From assembly GCA_028702895.1 (NCBI GenBank), contig JAQVNZ010000001.1, positions 36,650 to 100,649 on the forward strand: a DNA stretch of 64,000 nucleotides, read 5' to 3'. Shown here piece after piece: positions 50,730 through 59,210 of this stretch (its first letter is position 1; the number at the start of each line of letters is the position of its first letter). A program made the position numbers and the translations under genes. Source of the DNA: Candidatus Iainarchaeum sp. (GTDB lineage: Archaea > Iainarchaeota > Iainarchaeia > Iainarchaeales > JAAZKV01). The notes under the pieces were generated by a model. That model searched no databases, was not told where the DNA came from, and worked only from the letters and a program-made list of their open reading frames with translations.

Positions 50730-51977
50730 ATGAAAAAATTTTTTTTAGAAGGTTATGGTTGTTCGCTTAATGTGGGTGAAACCCAGCAAATTTCAAGTTT
50801 TTTAAAAAATAAGGGTTTTGTTCGCGTTAATGATTTTAAAAAAGCAGATTTTATTATAATAAATACTTGTTCTGTTAAAATGGTTACTGAACAAAGAATG
50901 ATTTCTAGAATAAACCTTTTTTTAAATTCAAAAAAAAATAATGCTAAAATAATTGTTACAGGGTGTTTAGCAAAAACAAATAATAATTATTTAAAAAAAA
51001 TTTCAAGCGATTTAATTGTTTTAGATACTAAACTAGAATCTCTTTCAAAAGTATTTAATTTAAAAACAACTAGTTTTTCTCCCAAAATAATTGGTGAAAA
51101 AAGTTATGATCATATTTCAATAATCCCTATTAGTGTTGGTTGTGTTGGTAATTGCGCATATTGTGCTACTAAAATTGCCAGGGGTAATTTAAAATCATAT
51201 TCTATTTCTGATATAAATTATTCTTTTAAAAACGCTTTAAAAAATTCTAAAGAAATTTGGATTACTTCTCAAGACTTGGGTTGTTATGGTTTTGATACAG
51301 GTCATTATTTGCCTGAATTAATTAAAACTCTTTTAAAAAACAAAGGAGAGTATAGAATAAGATTGGGTATGATGAATCCAAGACATTTTAAAAAAATTAG
51401 GGACGATTTAATTCCTTTGTTTAAAGATGATAGATTATACAAGTTTTTACATTTACCAGTTCAAAGTGGGTCTAATACTATTTTAAAAAAAATGAATCGA
51501 GGTTCTGTGGTAAAAGATTTTGTTGATGCAGTTAAGTTCTCGCGAAAACTTGTTCCTGACATTAGAATTTCAACTGATATTATAGTGGGATTTCCTGGAG
51601 AAACAGAAAAAGATTTTGAAAAATCAATAAATTTAATTAAAAAAACGCGACCTAATATGTTAAATATTTCAAGGTTTGGTAAAAGAAAAGGGACAGTTGC
51701 AGAAAGTCTTCCTAACCAGTTATCAGAGAGTGAAAAAAAAGATAGGAGTAGGCGTTTAGCTAGTATTTCGCAAGAAATTTTTTTAAAAGATAATTTGAAT
51801 ATGCTTGGGTTTAAGGGTGTTGCATTGGTTTCGCAAAAAGCCAAATCTAATGGTTTTGTGGCTAGGACAAATAATTATTCTTCTGTTTTAGTTGATAATA
51901 AATTTGGATCTTTTGTTAATTTAGAAATAATTAATGTTTTTCCTAATTTTTTTGAGGGAAAAATTTTAAAAAAGTAA
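50730..51977 (+). CDS. mtaB: tRNA t6A methylthiotransferase (MtaB/CDKAL1 type)
   Basis: Adds a methylthio group to t6A37 of ANN-decoding tRNAs. N-terminal UPF0004 domain with cluster cysteines (GYGCSLN, INTCSVK, VTGCLAK), radical SAM motif GCVGNCAYCATKIARG, then HLPVQSGSNTILKKMNRG and IVGFPGETEKDFE, and a short TRAM-like C-terminus (FKGVALVSQKAKSNGFVART). 415 residues; archaeal/eukaryal e-MtaB form. Follows the membrane protein on the same strand. Confidence 0.93.
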   Translation: MKKFFLEGYGCSLNVGETQQISSFLKNKGFVRVNDFKKADFIIINTCSVKMVTEQRMISRINLFLNSKKNNAKIIVTGCLAKTNNNYLKKISSDLIVLDTKLESLSKVFNLKTTSFSPKIIGEKSYDHISIIPISVGCVGNCAYCATKIARGNLKSYSISDINYSFKNALKNSKEIWITSQDLGCYGFDTGHYLPELIKTLLKNKGEYRIRLGMMNPRHFKKIRDDLIPLFKDDRLYKFLHLPVQSGSNTILKKMNRGSVVKDFVDAVKFSRKLVPDIRISTDIIVGFPGETEKDFEKSINLIKKTRPNMLNISRFGKRKGTVAESLPNQLSESEKKDRSRRLASISQEIFLKDNLNMLGFKGVALVSQKAKSNGFVARTNNYSSVLVDNKFGSFVNLEIINVFPNFFEGKILKK

Positions 51978-52016
51978 GATTACCTTTTTTTAAACCTTTT
52001 TTTTCAAATAATGTGT

Positions 52017-52817
52017 ATGATTAGATTAATTTTAAAAAAATCTGTTGAAGAATATTTGAGTAATATTAAAGTAATGTTTAGTTATGGAATATTATTTATT
52101 TTTATTATTTTATTTTTATTTTTTAATCAATTCTTTTTCTCTTCAGGAACAGTTCATTTAATTTATAACGAATCAATTCTTACTGTGTTTGGGTTATTAT
52201 TAGGTTTAATTTTTCTTTATTTTTTCTCTTTTTTTGTTTCACTAACAGTTTATTCAATTAAACGAGATGTTCAGAAAGTAAACTTTGATATTTATTGGAA
52301 TGTTTTGCTAAAAAATGTTTCTATAAAGATATTTGTTTTTTATTTTTTCTTATCAATATTCACGTATGCTGTTTTATTAATTGGTGTTTATTTTAATTTT
52401 GTTTTTTTTGCTGCTTTGTTTGCTTTAATTGTTTCATCGTTGTTAATGTATGTTCCACAAAGTATTATTCTTGATGAAGTTGAATTAGTAGATTCAATAA
52501 AAGAGAGTTTGATTTTTTGGAAAAATAATTTTGTTACTAGTGTTAGTATAATTGTGTTGGGGTCAATAATATTATTTTTTATAACTATTTTAGAGTTTGG
52601 TTTAGAATTAATTTTATTGCCTGGAACAATAGTTTCTTTTGCGTTAGTATTAATTTTTTTGATTCCATTTATTGAACAAGTAAAATCTTATGCTTTTATT
52701 TTAAGATTTAATTTAATAAAACAATCTGAAGTTTTGAGTGCTCAATTAAAACCAAAAAAGATTGTTAAAATAGATGCTACGCGTTTACGTGAAAAATCTA
52801 AATATGGTAAAATATAA
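52017..52817 (+). CDS. polytopic membrane protein
   Basis: 266 residues with about six helices (25-45, 60-85, 105-130, 130-150, 175-200, 205-230) and a basic C-terminal tail (LKPKKIVKIDATRLREKSKYG). No catalytic motif seen; general plan like 2567-3529. ATG at 52017 (MIRLI) gives a plain N-terminus; an ATG at 52011 would add two residues. Same strand as, and 40 nt after, mtaB. Confidence 0.7.
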   Translation: MIRLILKKSVEEYLSNIKVMFSYGILFIFIILFLFFNQFFFSSGTVHLIYNESILTVFGLLLGLIFLYFFSFFVSLTVYSIKRDVQKVNFDIYWNVLLKNVSIKIFVFYFFLSIFTYAVLLIGVYFNFVFFAALFALIVSSLLMYVPQSIILDEVELVDSIKESLIFWKNNFVTSVSIIVLGSIILFFITILEFGLELILLPGTIVSFALVLIFLIPFIEQVKSYAFILRFNLIKQSEVLSAQLKPKKIVKIDATRLREKSKYGKI

Positions 52818-52904
52818 TTTTATAAAAATCTAAAGCTTAATAAAAATAAAGTAATATTTTAAAAATTTTTTTATTTAATTAGTTTATTTAATTATTTTAT
52901 TTAA

Positions 52905-54455
52905 TTATTTTATTTTTGGTTTAAAATATATTTGTTTTACTTTTTTATCTATTAATTCGTTTAATTCTTCTATGCTTGATGCCGTTCCTGTGAAACAACA
53001 TTTTTTAGAATTTAAACATTCTTCAAAACACATTGCTTCATGAGAGTAAATTTCGCGGCCCATTGTTTTTTCAAATTTTGTTTTTGCTTCATTACTTCCT
53101 AGTCCAAATAATAAAAAGTTATCATTCTCTTTTGTGAATTGTTTGTGTATTTTATTAGCAAATTCTTTGTTTTTTCTTTCTAGGAATCTTTCACTAAGAG
53201 CAAATAAATTAGTTATGCCTATTCCTGTTTTTAGATCTTCTTTTAAAAATTCGTTTAAATATTTTTTTGATTCGATTTCTTTTAATTTTATTTCTTTTAA
53301 TTTTTTTATATCTTCTAATATTTCGCTTATTTTTTGAAATAGCTCATCTTCGTCTTTTGAATTTATTTTTTCAAGATTAATATTTACAAATAAATCTATT
53401 CCTGGTGTACTTGAAAATAAGTTTTTATTTAATGCGAAATATTCGTCATCAAAATTATTTAATATTAAAAAATTTTGTTGTTTATTTTCAATTAAATCTA
53501 AACAATATTTTGAGTTTATTTGTATGACACTATTTTTTTGATTTAATAATTGATTTGATAATTCAGCAGCTTTTAATTTATGTTCTGAATATTCACTTAA
53601 TTTTGATGGGGTGTATAATTCAAGCGAATTCACAAATCCTGTTTTTGGAATTTCTAAAAGTTCGTTTATTAATTTGGCTGATTTTATAATTTGATTGTTA
53701 TTTTTTAAAAATGGTGCGGTTACAAATGTTAATCCAAATAAATTAGGAGTATTATAAAAATATTTTTCAGAATGAATCATTTTTTTGATATTTTGTATTA
53801 TTGTTTTTTGAGAAGTTTCTTTTTTCTCGCATAATATAGCATATGAGAATATTCTTGTTGAAAACCCGGGAATATCTTCTATAAAAATTTCGCCAGAAAA
53901 ATGTTTTTCTCTAATTTTTTTTGGTATTGTTTTTAAAAGATTATATTCTCTAGTTTGTTCGTTTGCATATGGCTCTAATTCCATTTTATTTTTTACATCA
54001 TAAACCGGTTCTCCTACTCGCGTATAATCTTCTCTTATTTTTTCAAAACCATAGCTAATTAGTTTGGCATTAACAAGTTCTCTTATGAGTGCTGTTGTGA
54101 GATAATCTATTTTTGAATCTTTTATTTGGTTTTCGACTTCAATAGTAATTTTTTCAGCAACGGTTCTTGAAATAATAGTTTCTTTTAATAAAGATTTTAG
54201 TATATTTCCTCTATCAAAATTTTCAATATTTTCTTGTGTAGTATAGACTTTCATTCGGCTGAATGTTTCATATATTTGCCCTGCTTGTGGGTCTAATTCT
54301 TTTAATTTTTCTAAAGCAATTTTTCGTAATTTATTTTCATTTTTGGTTGGTGCTTGCATTAAGTCTTTTATGATTTTTGTTATAGTCCATTGTGAAGCGT
54401 TTGCTTCTTGCATTTCTTTTGCGATAATTTGTATTTTTTCTTCTATTAAATCCAT
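52905..54455 (-). CDS. ATP-cone protein resembling a degenerate class III RNR (NrdD)
   Basis: 516 residues. Residues about 69-150 fit an ATP-cone (VYTTQENIENFDRGNILKSL, ALIRELVNAKLISYGFEKI), the nucleotide-sensing domain of ribonucleotide reductases. Next, KKIREKHFSGEIFIEDIPGF matches the NrdD start (usually HLSGDIHIHD). But the rest lacks the catalytic and glycyl-radical motifs (no RVCGY-like end); the C-terminus reads CFEECLNSKKCCFTG instead. So the family link is by fold and the function is probably not reduction; a regulatory ATP/dATP sensor is one possibility. Confidence 0.7.
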   Translation of the reverse strand: MDLIEEKIQIIAKEMQEANASQWTITKIIKDLMQAPTKNENKLRKIALEKLKELDPQAGQIYETFSRMKVYTTQENIENFDRGNILKSLLKETIISRTVAEKITIEVENQIKDSKIDYLTTALIRELVNAKLISYGFEKIREDYTRVGEPVYDVKNKMELEPYANEQTREYNLLKTIPKKIREKHFSGEIFIEDIPGFSTRIFSYAILCEKKETSQKTIIQNIKKMIHSEKYFYNTPNLFGLTFVTAPFLKNNNQIIKSAKLINELLEIPKTGFVNSLELYTPSKLSEYSEHKLKAAELSNQLLNQKNSVIQINSKYCLDLIENKQQNFLILNNFDDEYFALNKNLFSSTPGIDLFVNINLEKINSKDEDELFQKISEILEDIKKLKEIKLKEIESKKYLNEFLKEDLKTGIGITNLFALSERFLERKNKEFANKIHKQFTKENDNFLLFGLGSNEAKTKFEKTMGREIYSHEAMCFEECLNSKKCCFTGTASSIEELNELIDKKVKQIYFKPKIK

Positions 54456-54591
54456 TTATGTTATTCTGTTAGCAAACCATTAAATCCTAAACTTTATTAC
54501 AGCCTTATTCGAAAAACTAATTTTATAAATGTTTTTGGTTTAATATGTTAAGTAGTTGTTTTGGTTTTTTAACTATTTTGGGGTGTTTGGT

Positions 54592-55065
54592 TTGAGTATT
54601 GTTTTAGATAAAATTGATTATATTATTTTAGATGCTTTATTGCAAGATGGTAGAGCTAGTTTTTCTGCAATTGCTAGGGAAACAAAATTAACTGATGTTG
54701 CGATTAAAAAAAGAGTTGAATCTTTAAAAAGAAGAAATATTATTTCCGGGGTTAGTGTTGATTTAAATTATAAATCTCTTGGTTATGAGAATCCTATTTT
54801 TGTTCAAATTAGAAGCGAATTATCTAAGAATAAAGATATTATAAAAAAATTGGGTAACATGGATTTTGTTATTGAATTATATCAAATTCTTGGAGAGTAT
54901 AATTTAATTGCTAAATTAATAGTGCCTAGTTTGGAGACTGCTGAAAAATTTATTTCTCAACTTGGTTTAATTGATGGAATTATCGATCTTAAAACAATGG
55001 TCGTTTTAAGTGAGAGTAAAAAAACAACTACGCTTCCAAGTAAAACACTTCAAAATAAAATTTAA
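54592..55065 (+). CDS. Lrp/AsnC-family transcription regulator
   Basis: About 157 residues: HTH of AsnC type (DKIDYIILDALLQDGRASFS, VAIKKRVESLKRRNIISG) and a C-terminal RAM domain (FVIELYQILGEYNLIAKLIV, GIIDLKTMVVLS) that binds small ligands and sets oligomer state. TTG at 54592 after GGGGTGTTTGG is the chosen start; other starts upstream would place the HTH too far in. Located upstream of topA, whose promoter holds a palindrome. Confidence 0.88.
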   Translation: MSIVLDKIDYIILDALLQDGRASFSAIARETKLTDVAIKKRVESLKRRNIISGVSVDLNYKSLGYENPIFVQIRSELSKNKDIIKKLGNMDFVIELYQILGEYNLIAKLIVPSLETAEKFISQLGLIDGIIDLKTMVVLSESKKTTTLPSKTLQNKI

Positions 55066-55155
55066 TGCTTTTAATATTTTTGTTTTTTAATTTTTTAATT
55101 TTTGATTTTGCCTTTTGCGTCTTGGTTTTTAATTTTTTTGTTATTTTATTTTTTT

Positions 55156-55173
55156 ATGATTGGTTACAATCAT
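55156..55173 (+). promoter_or_regulatory. operator-like palindrome next to topA TATA box
   Basis: ATGATTG (55156-55162) and CAATCAT (55167-55173) form a perfect inverted repeat around GTTA, immediately before a TATA-like TTTTTAATCC and about 30 nt from the topA ATG. A dimeric regulator bound here would sit on the BRE/TATA position. A similar TTTTTAATCC box stands before cdc48. Confidence 0.55.
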
Positions 55174-55202
55174 TTTTAATCCTTTTTTTCTTAATCATTT
55201 AG

Positions 55203-57371
55203 ATGCAATTAATAATTTCAGAAAAGGCCATTGCTGGAGAAAGAATTGCCTCTCTGCTTGCGGATGGTAAAGTTTTACAAAAAACTGTTTTGAATGCAAG
55301 AGTTTTTGATTTTGATTGGAATGGTGTTCAAACAAGAGTAATTCCTTTAAGAGGTCATATTTGTGATGTGGAATTTCCAAAAGAATATTCTAGTTGGTCA
55401 GCTGTACCACTTGAAAAATTAATTTTAGCACCAGTAATTTATTCTAGAAAAGAATTTAGAATAATTGATTGTATTATTGATTCTGCGTTGAATGCAGATA
55501 GTTTAATTATTGCAACAGATGCTGATAGGGAAGGAGAAGCTATTGGGTTAGAAGCAATTGATTATGCTTTAAAATCAAATAAAGAAATAAAAATAAAAAG
55601 AGCTTATTTTTCAGCTATTACCAAAGAAGATATTCAAAAATCTTTTTCTAATTTAGAAAAATTTGATTATAATTTTGCTTATTCTGCAAATGCTAGACGA
55701 GAAATTGATTTAATTTGGGGGGCTGTTTTAACTAGATTTATTTCGCTTGCTTCGGGTTTACTTGGAAAAAATTTTTTAAGTGTGGGTAGAGTTCAAACGC
55801 CTACTCTTGCATTAATTGTTGATAGGGAAAAAGAAAGAAAACTATTTGTTTCAAAAAAATATTGGGAAATTAGTGCTGATTGTGAAAAAGATGGAATGTT
55901 TGTTGCAACTCATAAAATAGATAAATTTTGGGAAAAAGAAAATGCTGATAAAATTATTTCAAAAAATATTAAAGAATTAACTGTTGTGAAAATTGATGAG
56001 AAAGAAAAAATTCTTAAAAAACCGGTTCCGTTTAATACTACTGAATTATTGCGTTCAGCTACAAATATCGGGTTTTCTGCTGGGAGAGCAATGGATATTG
56101 CAGAATCATTGTATCAAAAAGGATTTACTTCTTATCCTAGAACAGATAATAAAACTTATCCTGCTTCATTAGATCTTAAAGAAATTGTAAACAAACTTGC
56201 GTCTGTTCCTGAATTTGTAGATTCTGTTAACAAAGTTTTATCGCAAAAAAAAATTGTGCCTAGTGCAGATAAAGAAACAAAAGATCATCCGCCTATTCAT
56301 CCTGTTTTGGGTGTTAAAAAAGATGTTTTATCTAAAGAAGAATGGAAAATTTATGAATTAATTTGTAGACGATTTCTTGCAACATTGTATAAAAATGCGA
56401 TTACTGCAAATGTTTCTGTTTTAATGACTGGCAAAGAAGAAGAATTTGTTGCGCGTGGACAAACAATTGTTGATGCGGGTTGGAAATCAATTTATTTTTA
56501 TAGTAAATTAAGTGAAGTCATATTACCAAAATTAAGTGTCGGGGATGTTATTGGCGTTTTAAAAATTAATTTATTTGAAAAAAGTACTTTGCCTCCTGCA
56601 AGGTATAGTCAATCATCTTTGTTAAAATTAATGGAAACGCATAATTTGGGGACAAAATCTACTCGACCAAATATTATTCAAAAACTTTATTCTAGAAATT
56701 ATATTATTGGTAGTAAGAGTATTGAAGCTAGTGAGATCGCAATTTCAGTTATTGAATCTTTAGAAAATAATTGTGATATTGTTACTAAACCAGAAATGAC
56801 TGCGCAATTAGAAAATGAAATGGATGAGATTGCGGCTGGTAAAAAGGACATTAAAAGTGTTGTTGAGGACTCTTCAAAAAATCTTAAAAAAATATTGGAT
56901 ACTTTGCAAAAGCAAAAAAATAATATTCGTCTTGATATAAGAAAAGCTTCTTTTGATTCGAATATAATTAATCAATGTAAAAAATGTGGTATTGGTAACC
57001 TGATTATTAGAAAAGGAAAAACTGGGAAACGATTTGTTGGTTGTTCTAATTATCCTAAGTGTGACAATTCTTTTCCGCTCCCTCAAAACGGAATTATTAC
57101 TACGACTATTGAACTTTGTGCGGAATGTGGTCGACCAGTTATTAAAATTAAGAATGGTAAGTTTGAATACAAAATGTGTTTGGATATGAATTGTAAAACA
57201 AAAGAATCTTGGAAAAAGTTTGATAAAAAAAATGATTCATTAGATAAGAAAAAAAATAATTTCGTTGCAAGTAAAAAAAATACTGGTAACATTGTAAAAA
57301 AAAGTTCTATTAATAATAAAAAATTGATTTATAAAAAAAGTAATTCTAGTAAAAATAAGATTACTAAATAA
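55203..57371 (+). CDS. topA: DNA topoisomerase I (type IA)
   Basis: Relaxes negatively supercoiled DNA through a 5'-phosphotyrosine. Toprim part: LIISEKAIAGERIA and ATDADREGEAIG; active Tyr near residue 311 in GFTSYPRTDNKTYP; RYSQSSLLKLMETHNLGTKSTRP of the type IA core; then zinc ribbons (CKKCGIGNLIIRKG, FVGCSNYPKC; CAECGRPVI, CLDMNC) and a Lys/Ser/Asn-rich tail. 722 residues, archaeal type. Confidence 0.95.
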   Translation: MQLIISEKAIAGERIASLLADGKVLQKTVLNARVFDFDWNGVQTRVIPLRGHICDVEFPKEYSSWSAVPLEKLILAPVIYSRKEFRIIDCIIDSALNADSLIIATDADREGEAIGLEAIDYALKSNKEIKIKRAYFSAITKEDIQKSFSNLEKFDYNFAYSANARREIDLIWGAVLTRFISLASGLLGKNFLSVGRVQTPTLALIVDREKERKLFVSKKYWEISADCEKDGMFVATHKIDKFWEKENADKIISKNIKELTVVKIDEKEKILKKPVPFNTTELLRSATNIGFSAGRAMDIAESLYQKGFTSYPRTDNKTYPASLDLKEIVNKLASVPEFVDSVNKVLSQKKIVPSADKETKDHPPIHPVLGVKKDVLSKEEWKIYELICRRFLATLYKNAITANVSVLMTGKEEEFVARGQTIVDAGWKSIYFYSKLSEVILPKLSVGDVIGVLKINLFEKSTLPPARYSQSSLLKLMETHNLGTKSTRPNIIQKLYSRNYIIGSKSIEASEIAISVIESLENNCDIVTKPEMTAQLENEMDEIAAGKKDIKSVVEDSSKNLKKILDTLQKQKNNIRLDIRKASFDSNIINQCKKCGIGNLIIRKGKTGKRFVGCSNYPKCDNSFPLPQNGIITTTIELCAECGRPVIKIKNGKFEYKMCLDMNCKTKESWKKFDKKNDSLDKKKNNFVASKKNTGNIVKKSSINNKKLIYKKSNSSKNKITK

Positions 57372-57720
57372 GTATTTTAATAATTAAAATTTTTATTTTT
57401 CTATTGATTGCGTTTTTTAAAAATAGTTTTTTTATTTTGTTTATTTTTTAATAATTTTATTTTTTTGAATAAAAATTGTGAGCTAAAAATTAGTTAGCCT
57501 GGTGAGCCCGCCCACAACATCTATTCATTTTCTCAAAAATCTTTTTTTCTTCAACCCTCCTAATTATCCCCTCCTAAATTCTCTATTGTTATTGTAGTTC
57601 GTTTTCATTAATAAGGATTAATGTTGTTTAGATGTAACAAAAGTAACATTTAAAATGGTTTTGACATTACTTTTGTTCAGTATTGGCAGTGTTTGGCAAT
57701 ATTTTGTGTTTGGTGGTTTA
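57372..57720 (+). ncRNA. intergenic region with candidate C-rich small RNA (57478-57600)
   Basis: The only gap above 300 nt. After an A/T-only stretch, 57478-57600 is visibly richer in G and C than any other intergenic DNA here, which in an AT-rich genome often marks structured or functional RNA. It contains GTGAGC twice (57478, 57502), a short stem CTAAAAATTAG-type and two CCCTCCTAA boxes (57555-57563 and 57569-57577). A TATA-like TGAATAAAAAT at about 57466 would allow transcription near 57490. Existence of an RNA is unproven. Confidence 0.35.
57636..57677. promoter_or_regulatory. 11-bp inverted repeat flanking TATA of the wHTH gene
   Basis: AACAAAAGTAA (57636-57646) and TTACTTTTGTT (57667-57677) are perfect inverted copies, 20 bp apart. 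The TATA-like CATTTAAAATGG lies between them. This is a textbook place for a repressor that regulates its own gene, the wHTH protein starting at 57721. Confidence 0.6.
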
Positions 57721-58260
57721 ATGGCTCAAAAAATGAAAGTTGATGATGAAATTAGATTAAATATTATTGCATCCTTATTAGAAAAAGGTGCTACTCAACC
57801 TAATTTAAGAAGAATTAAGATTAAAACAAAATATCATTTAGCTACTATTAAAAGTTCAATTGATTTTTTACAAAAAGAGAAAATAATTGTGGGTTATGGG
57901 CCAAAAATTGCTTTTTGGAAATTAGATTATAAATTAGAAGCGATTGAATTATTGCAATTAGATTTTTCAAAACCAGGTTTGGTTGAAGAATATTTAAAAA
58001 TAGTTGAAAGTGATCCACATGTTTGGCATTTAAGTTCTATAATGGGTTCTGGTAATTTTAATGTTATGAGTTCTCAATTTTATAAAGATGTTGAATCCTA
58101 TCATAAAAATTTACAAGAAAGGTATGTTAAAAAATTATCAAATTATTATGATGTTGTTAAGGATAGGCAAGTTTTTTATTTAACTGAACCAACTTTTAAA
58201 AAAGGTTCAAGAACTGATTCAATAATAAAAATTCTTAGAGAAAAAGCAGCATTGGATTAA
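57721..58260 (+). CDS. winged-helix regulator with Lrp-like C-terminus
   Basis: 180 residues from ATG at 57721. N-terminal HTH-like part (DDEIRLNIIASLLEKGATQP, YHLATIKSSIDFLQKEKIIV), then a strand-rich part (DPHVWHLSSIMGSGNFNVMS) and helix FYKDVESYHKNLQERYVKKL reminiscent of the AsnC effector domain. An upstream ATG at 57655 is rejected because it lies inside the promoter and operator. Followed after 10 nt by the NFACT-R gene, so it may control it as well. Confidence 0.78.
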   Translation: MAQKMKVDDEIRLNIIASLLEKGATQPNLRRIKIKTKYHLATIKSSIDFLQKEKIIVGYGPKIAFWKLDYKLEAIELLQLDFSKPGLVEEYLKIVESDPHVWHLSSIMGSGNFNVMSSQFYKDVESYHKNLQERYVKKLSNYYDVVKDRQVFYLTEPTFKKGSRTDSIIKILREKAALD

Positions 58261-58270
58261 GTGAGTTGAA

Positions 58271-59062
58271 ATGGAATTAGAAATTAATTTGAATAAATCT
58301 CTTGAACAAAATGCTACTGCATATTTTGAAAAATCAAAATTAATGAAAAAAAAGTATCTTGGGATTAACAAGGCGATTGAATTTCAAAATAAAAAAGAAC
58401 AAAAAAAAGTTATTTTATCAAATGATATTATTAAACCAAAGAAAAAATGGTTTGAAAAATTTAGATGGTTTTTTTCAAGCGATAATTTTTTGGTTATTGG
58501 TGGAAAAAATGCTAAGATGAACGAGGAAATAATAAAAAATTATATGAAAAATGAAGATGTTTACTTTCATGCTGAAGTATTTGGTGCACCGCATTGTATA
58601 ATAAAAACAAAAGATGAAAAAACAAATAGAATTAGGGTTGTTCCAAATTCAACAATGATTGAAGCGGCACAATTTGCAATAACGTTTTCAAAAGCATTTG
58701 AATCTGGTCAATCTACTGCTGATGCGTATTCTGTAAAACCAGAACAAGTTTCTAAAAGAGCTCCGACTGGAACTAGTATGGGTACGGGAGCATTTATGAT
58801 TTATGGTGAAAGAAATTGGTTTAAAAAAACTCCAATTAATGTTGCAATTGGGTTTTATCAAAAAGAAAAAAAATTAATGGCCGGGCCGGTTACTGCGATT
58901 AAAAAAAATTGTATTCATGTAATAAAATTAAATCAAGGGACTATTGAAAAAAATGTTGTTGCTAAAACAATTTTTGAAAAATATTCTAAAAAAGATTTAA
59001 ATGTTTCAAATGACGAAATTCTTTCATTATTACCTAATGGTAAATTTGGGATAATTGAATAA
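58271..59062 (+). CDS. stand-alone NFACT-R (DUF814) protein, RqcH/NEMF-like C-terminal half
   Basis: 263 residues. Starts with a coiled-coil half (LEQNATAYFEKSKLMKKKY), then the NFACT-R domain: KKWFEKFRWFFSSDNFLVIG, DVYFHAEVFGAPHCII and KRAPTGTSMGTGAFMIYG. Full-length archaeal Tae2/RqcH has an N-terminal NFACT-N domain and HhH in addition, about twice as long; none of that is upstream in any frame here. So this is either a separate chain of a split protein or an independent factor. It probably acts on stalled 50S/tRNA complexes. Confidence 0.85.
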   Translation: MELEINLNKSLEQNATAYFEKSKLMKKKYLGINKAIEFQNKKEQKKVILSNDIIKPKKKWFEKFRWFFSSDNFLVIGGKNAKMNEEIIKNYMKNEDVYFHAEVFGAPHCIIKTKDEKTNRIRVVPNSTMIEAAQFAITFSKAFESGQSTADAYSVKPEQVSKRAPTGTSMGTGAFMIYGERNWFKKTPINVAIGFYQKEKKLMAGPVTAIKKNCIHVIKLNQGTIEKNVVAKTIFEKYSKKDLNVSNDEILSLLPNGKFGIIE

Positions 59063-59210
59063 TAATTTAACATTTTTTGATATTTGTAAATTTGTTTTTT
59101 TAACTTTTAGTTTTTCCTAATTTTTTTAAACACTAGTTGTATTTTCATAATTTAATTGATTACATTTTTAATCCTTTTTAAGTGTTTTTTAATTAAAAGT
59201 GTTTGATATT

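Noticed and set aside
57555..57577. CCTCCT boxes as 3' end of a 16S rRNA gene.
   Set aside because: No rRNA sequence precedes them and the flanks are AT-rich non-rRNA.
57655..57720. Longer N-terminus for the wHTH regulator.
   Set aside because: It would start within the TATA/operator region and add a hydrophobic stretch not typical of regulators; ATG at 57721 has a GGTGGT site.
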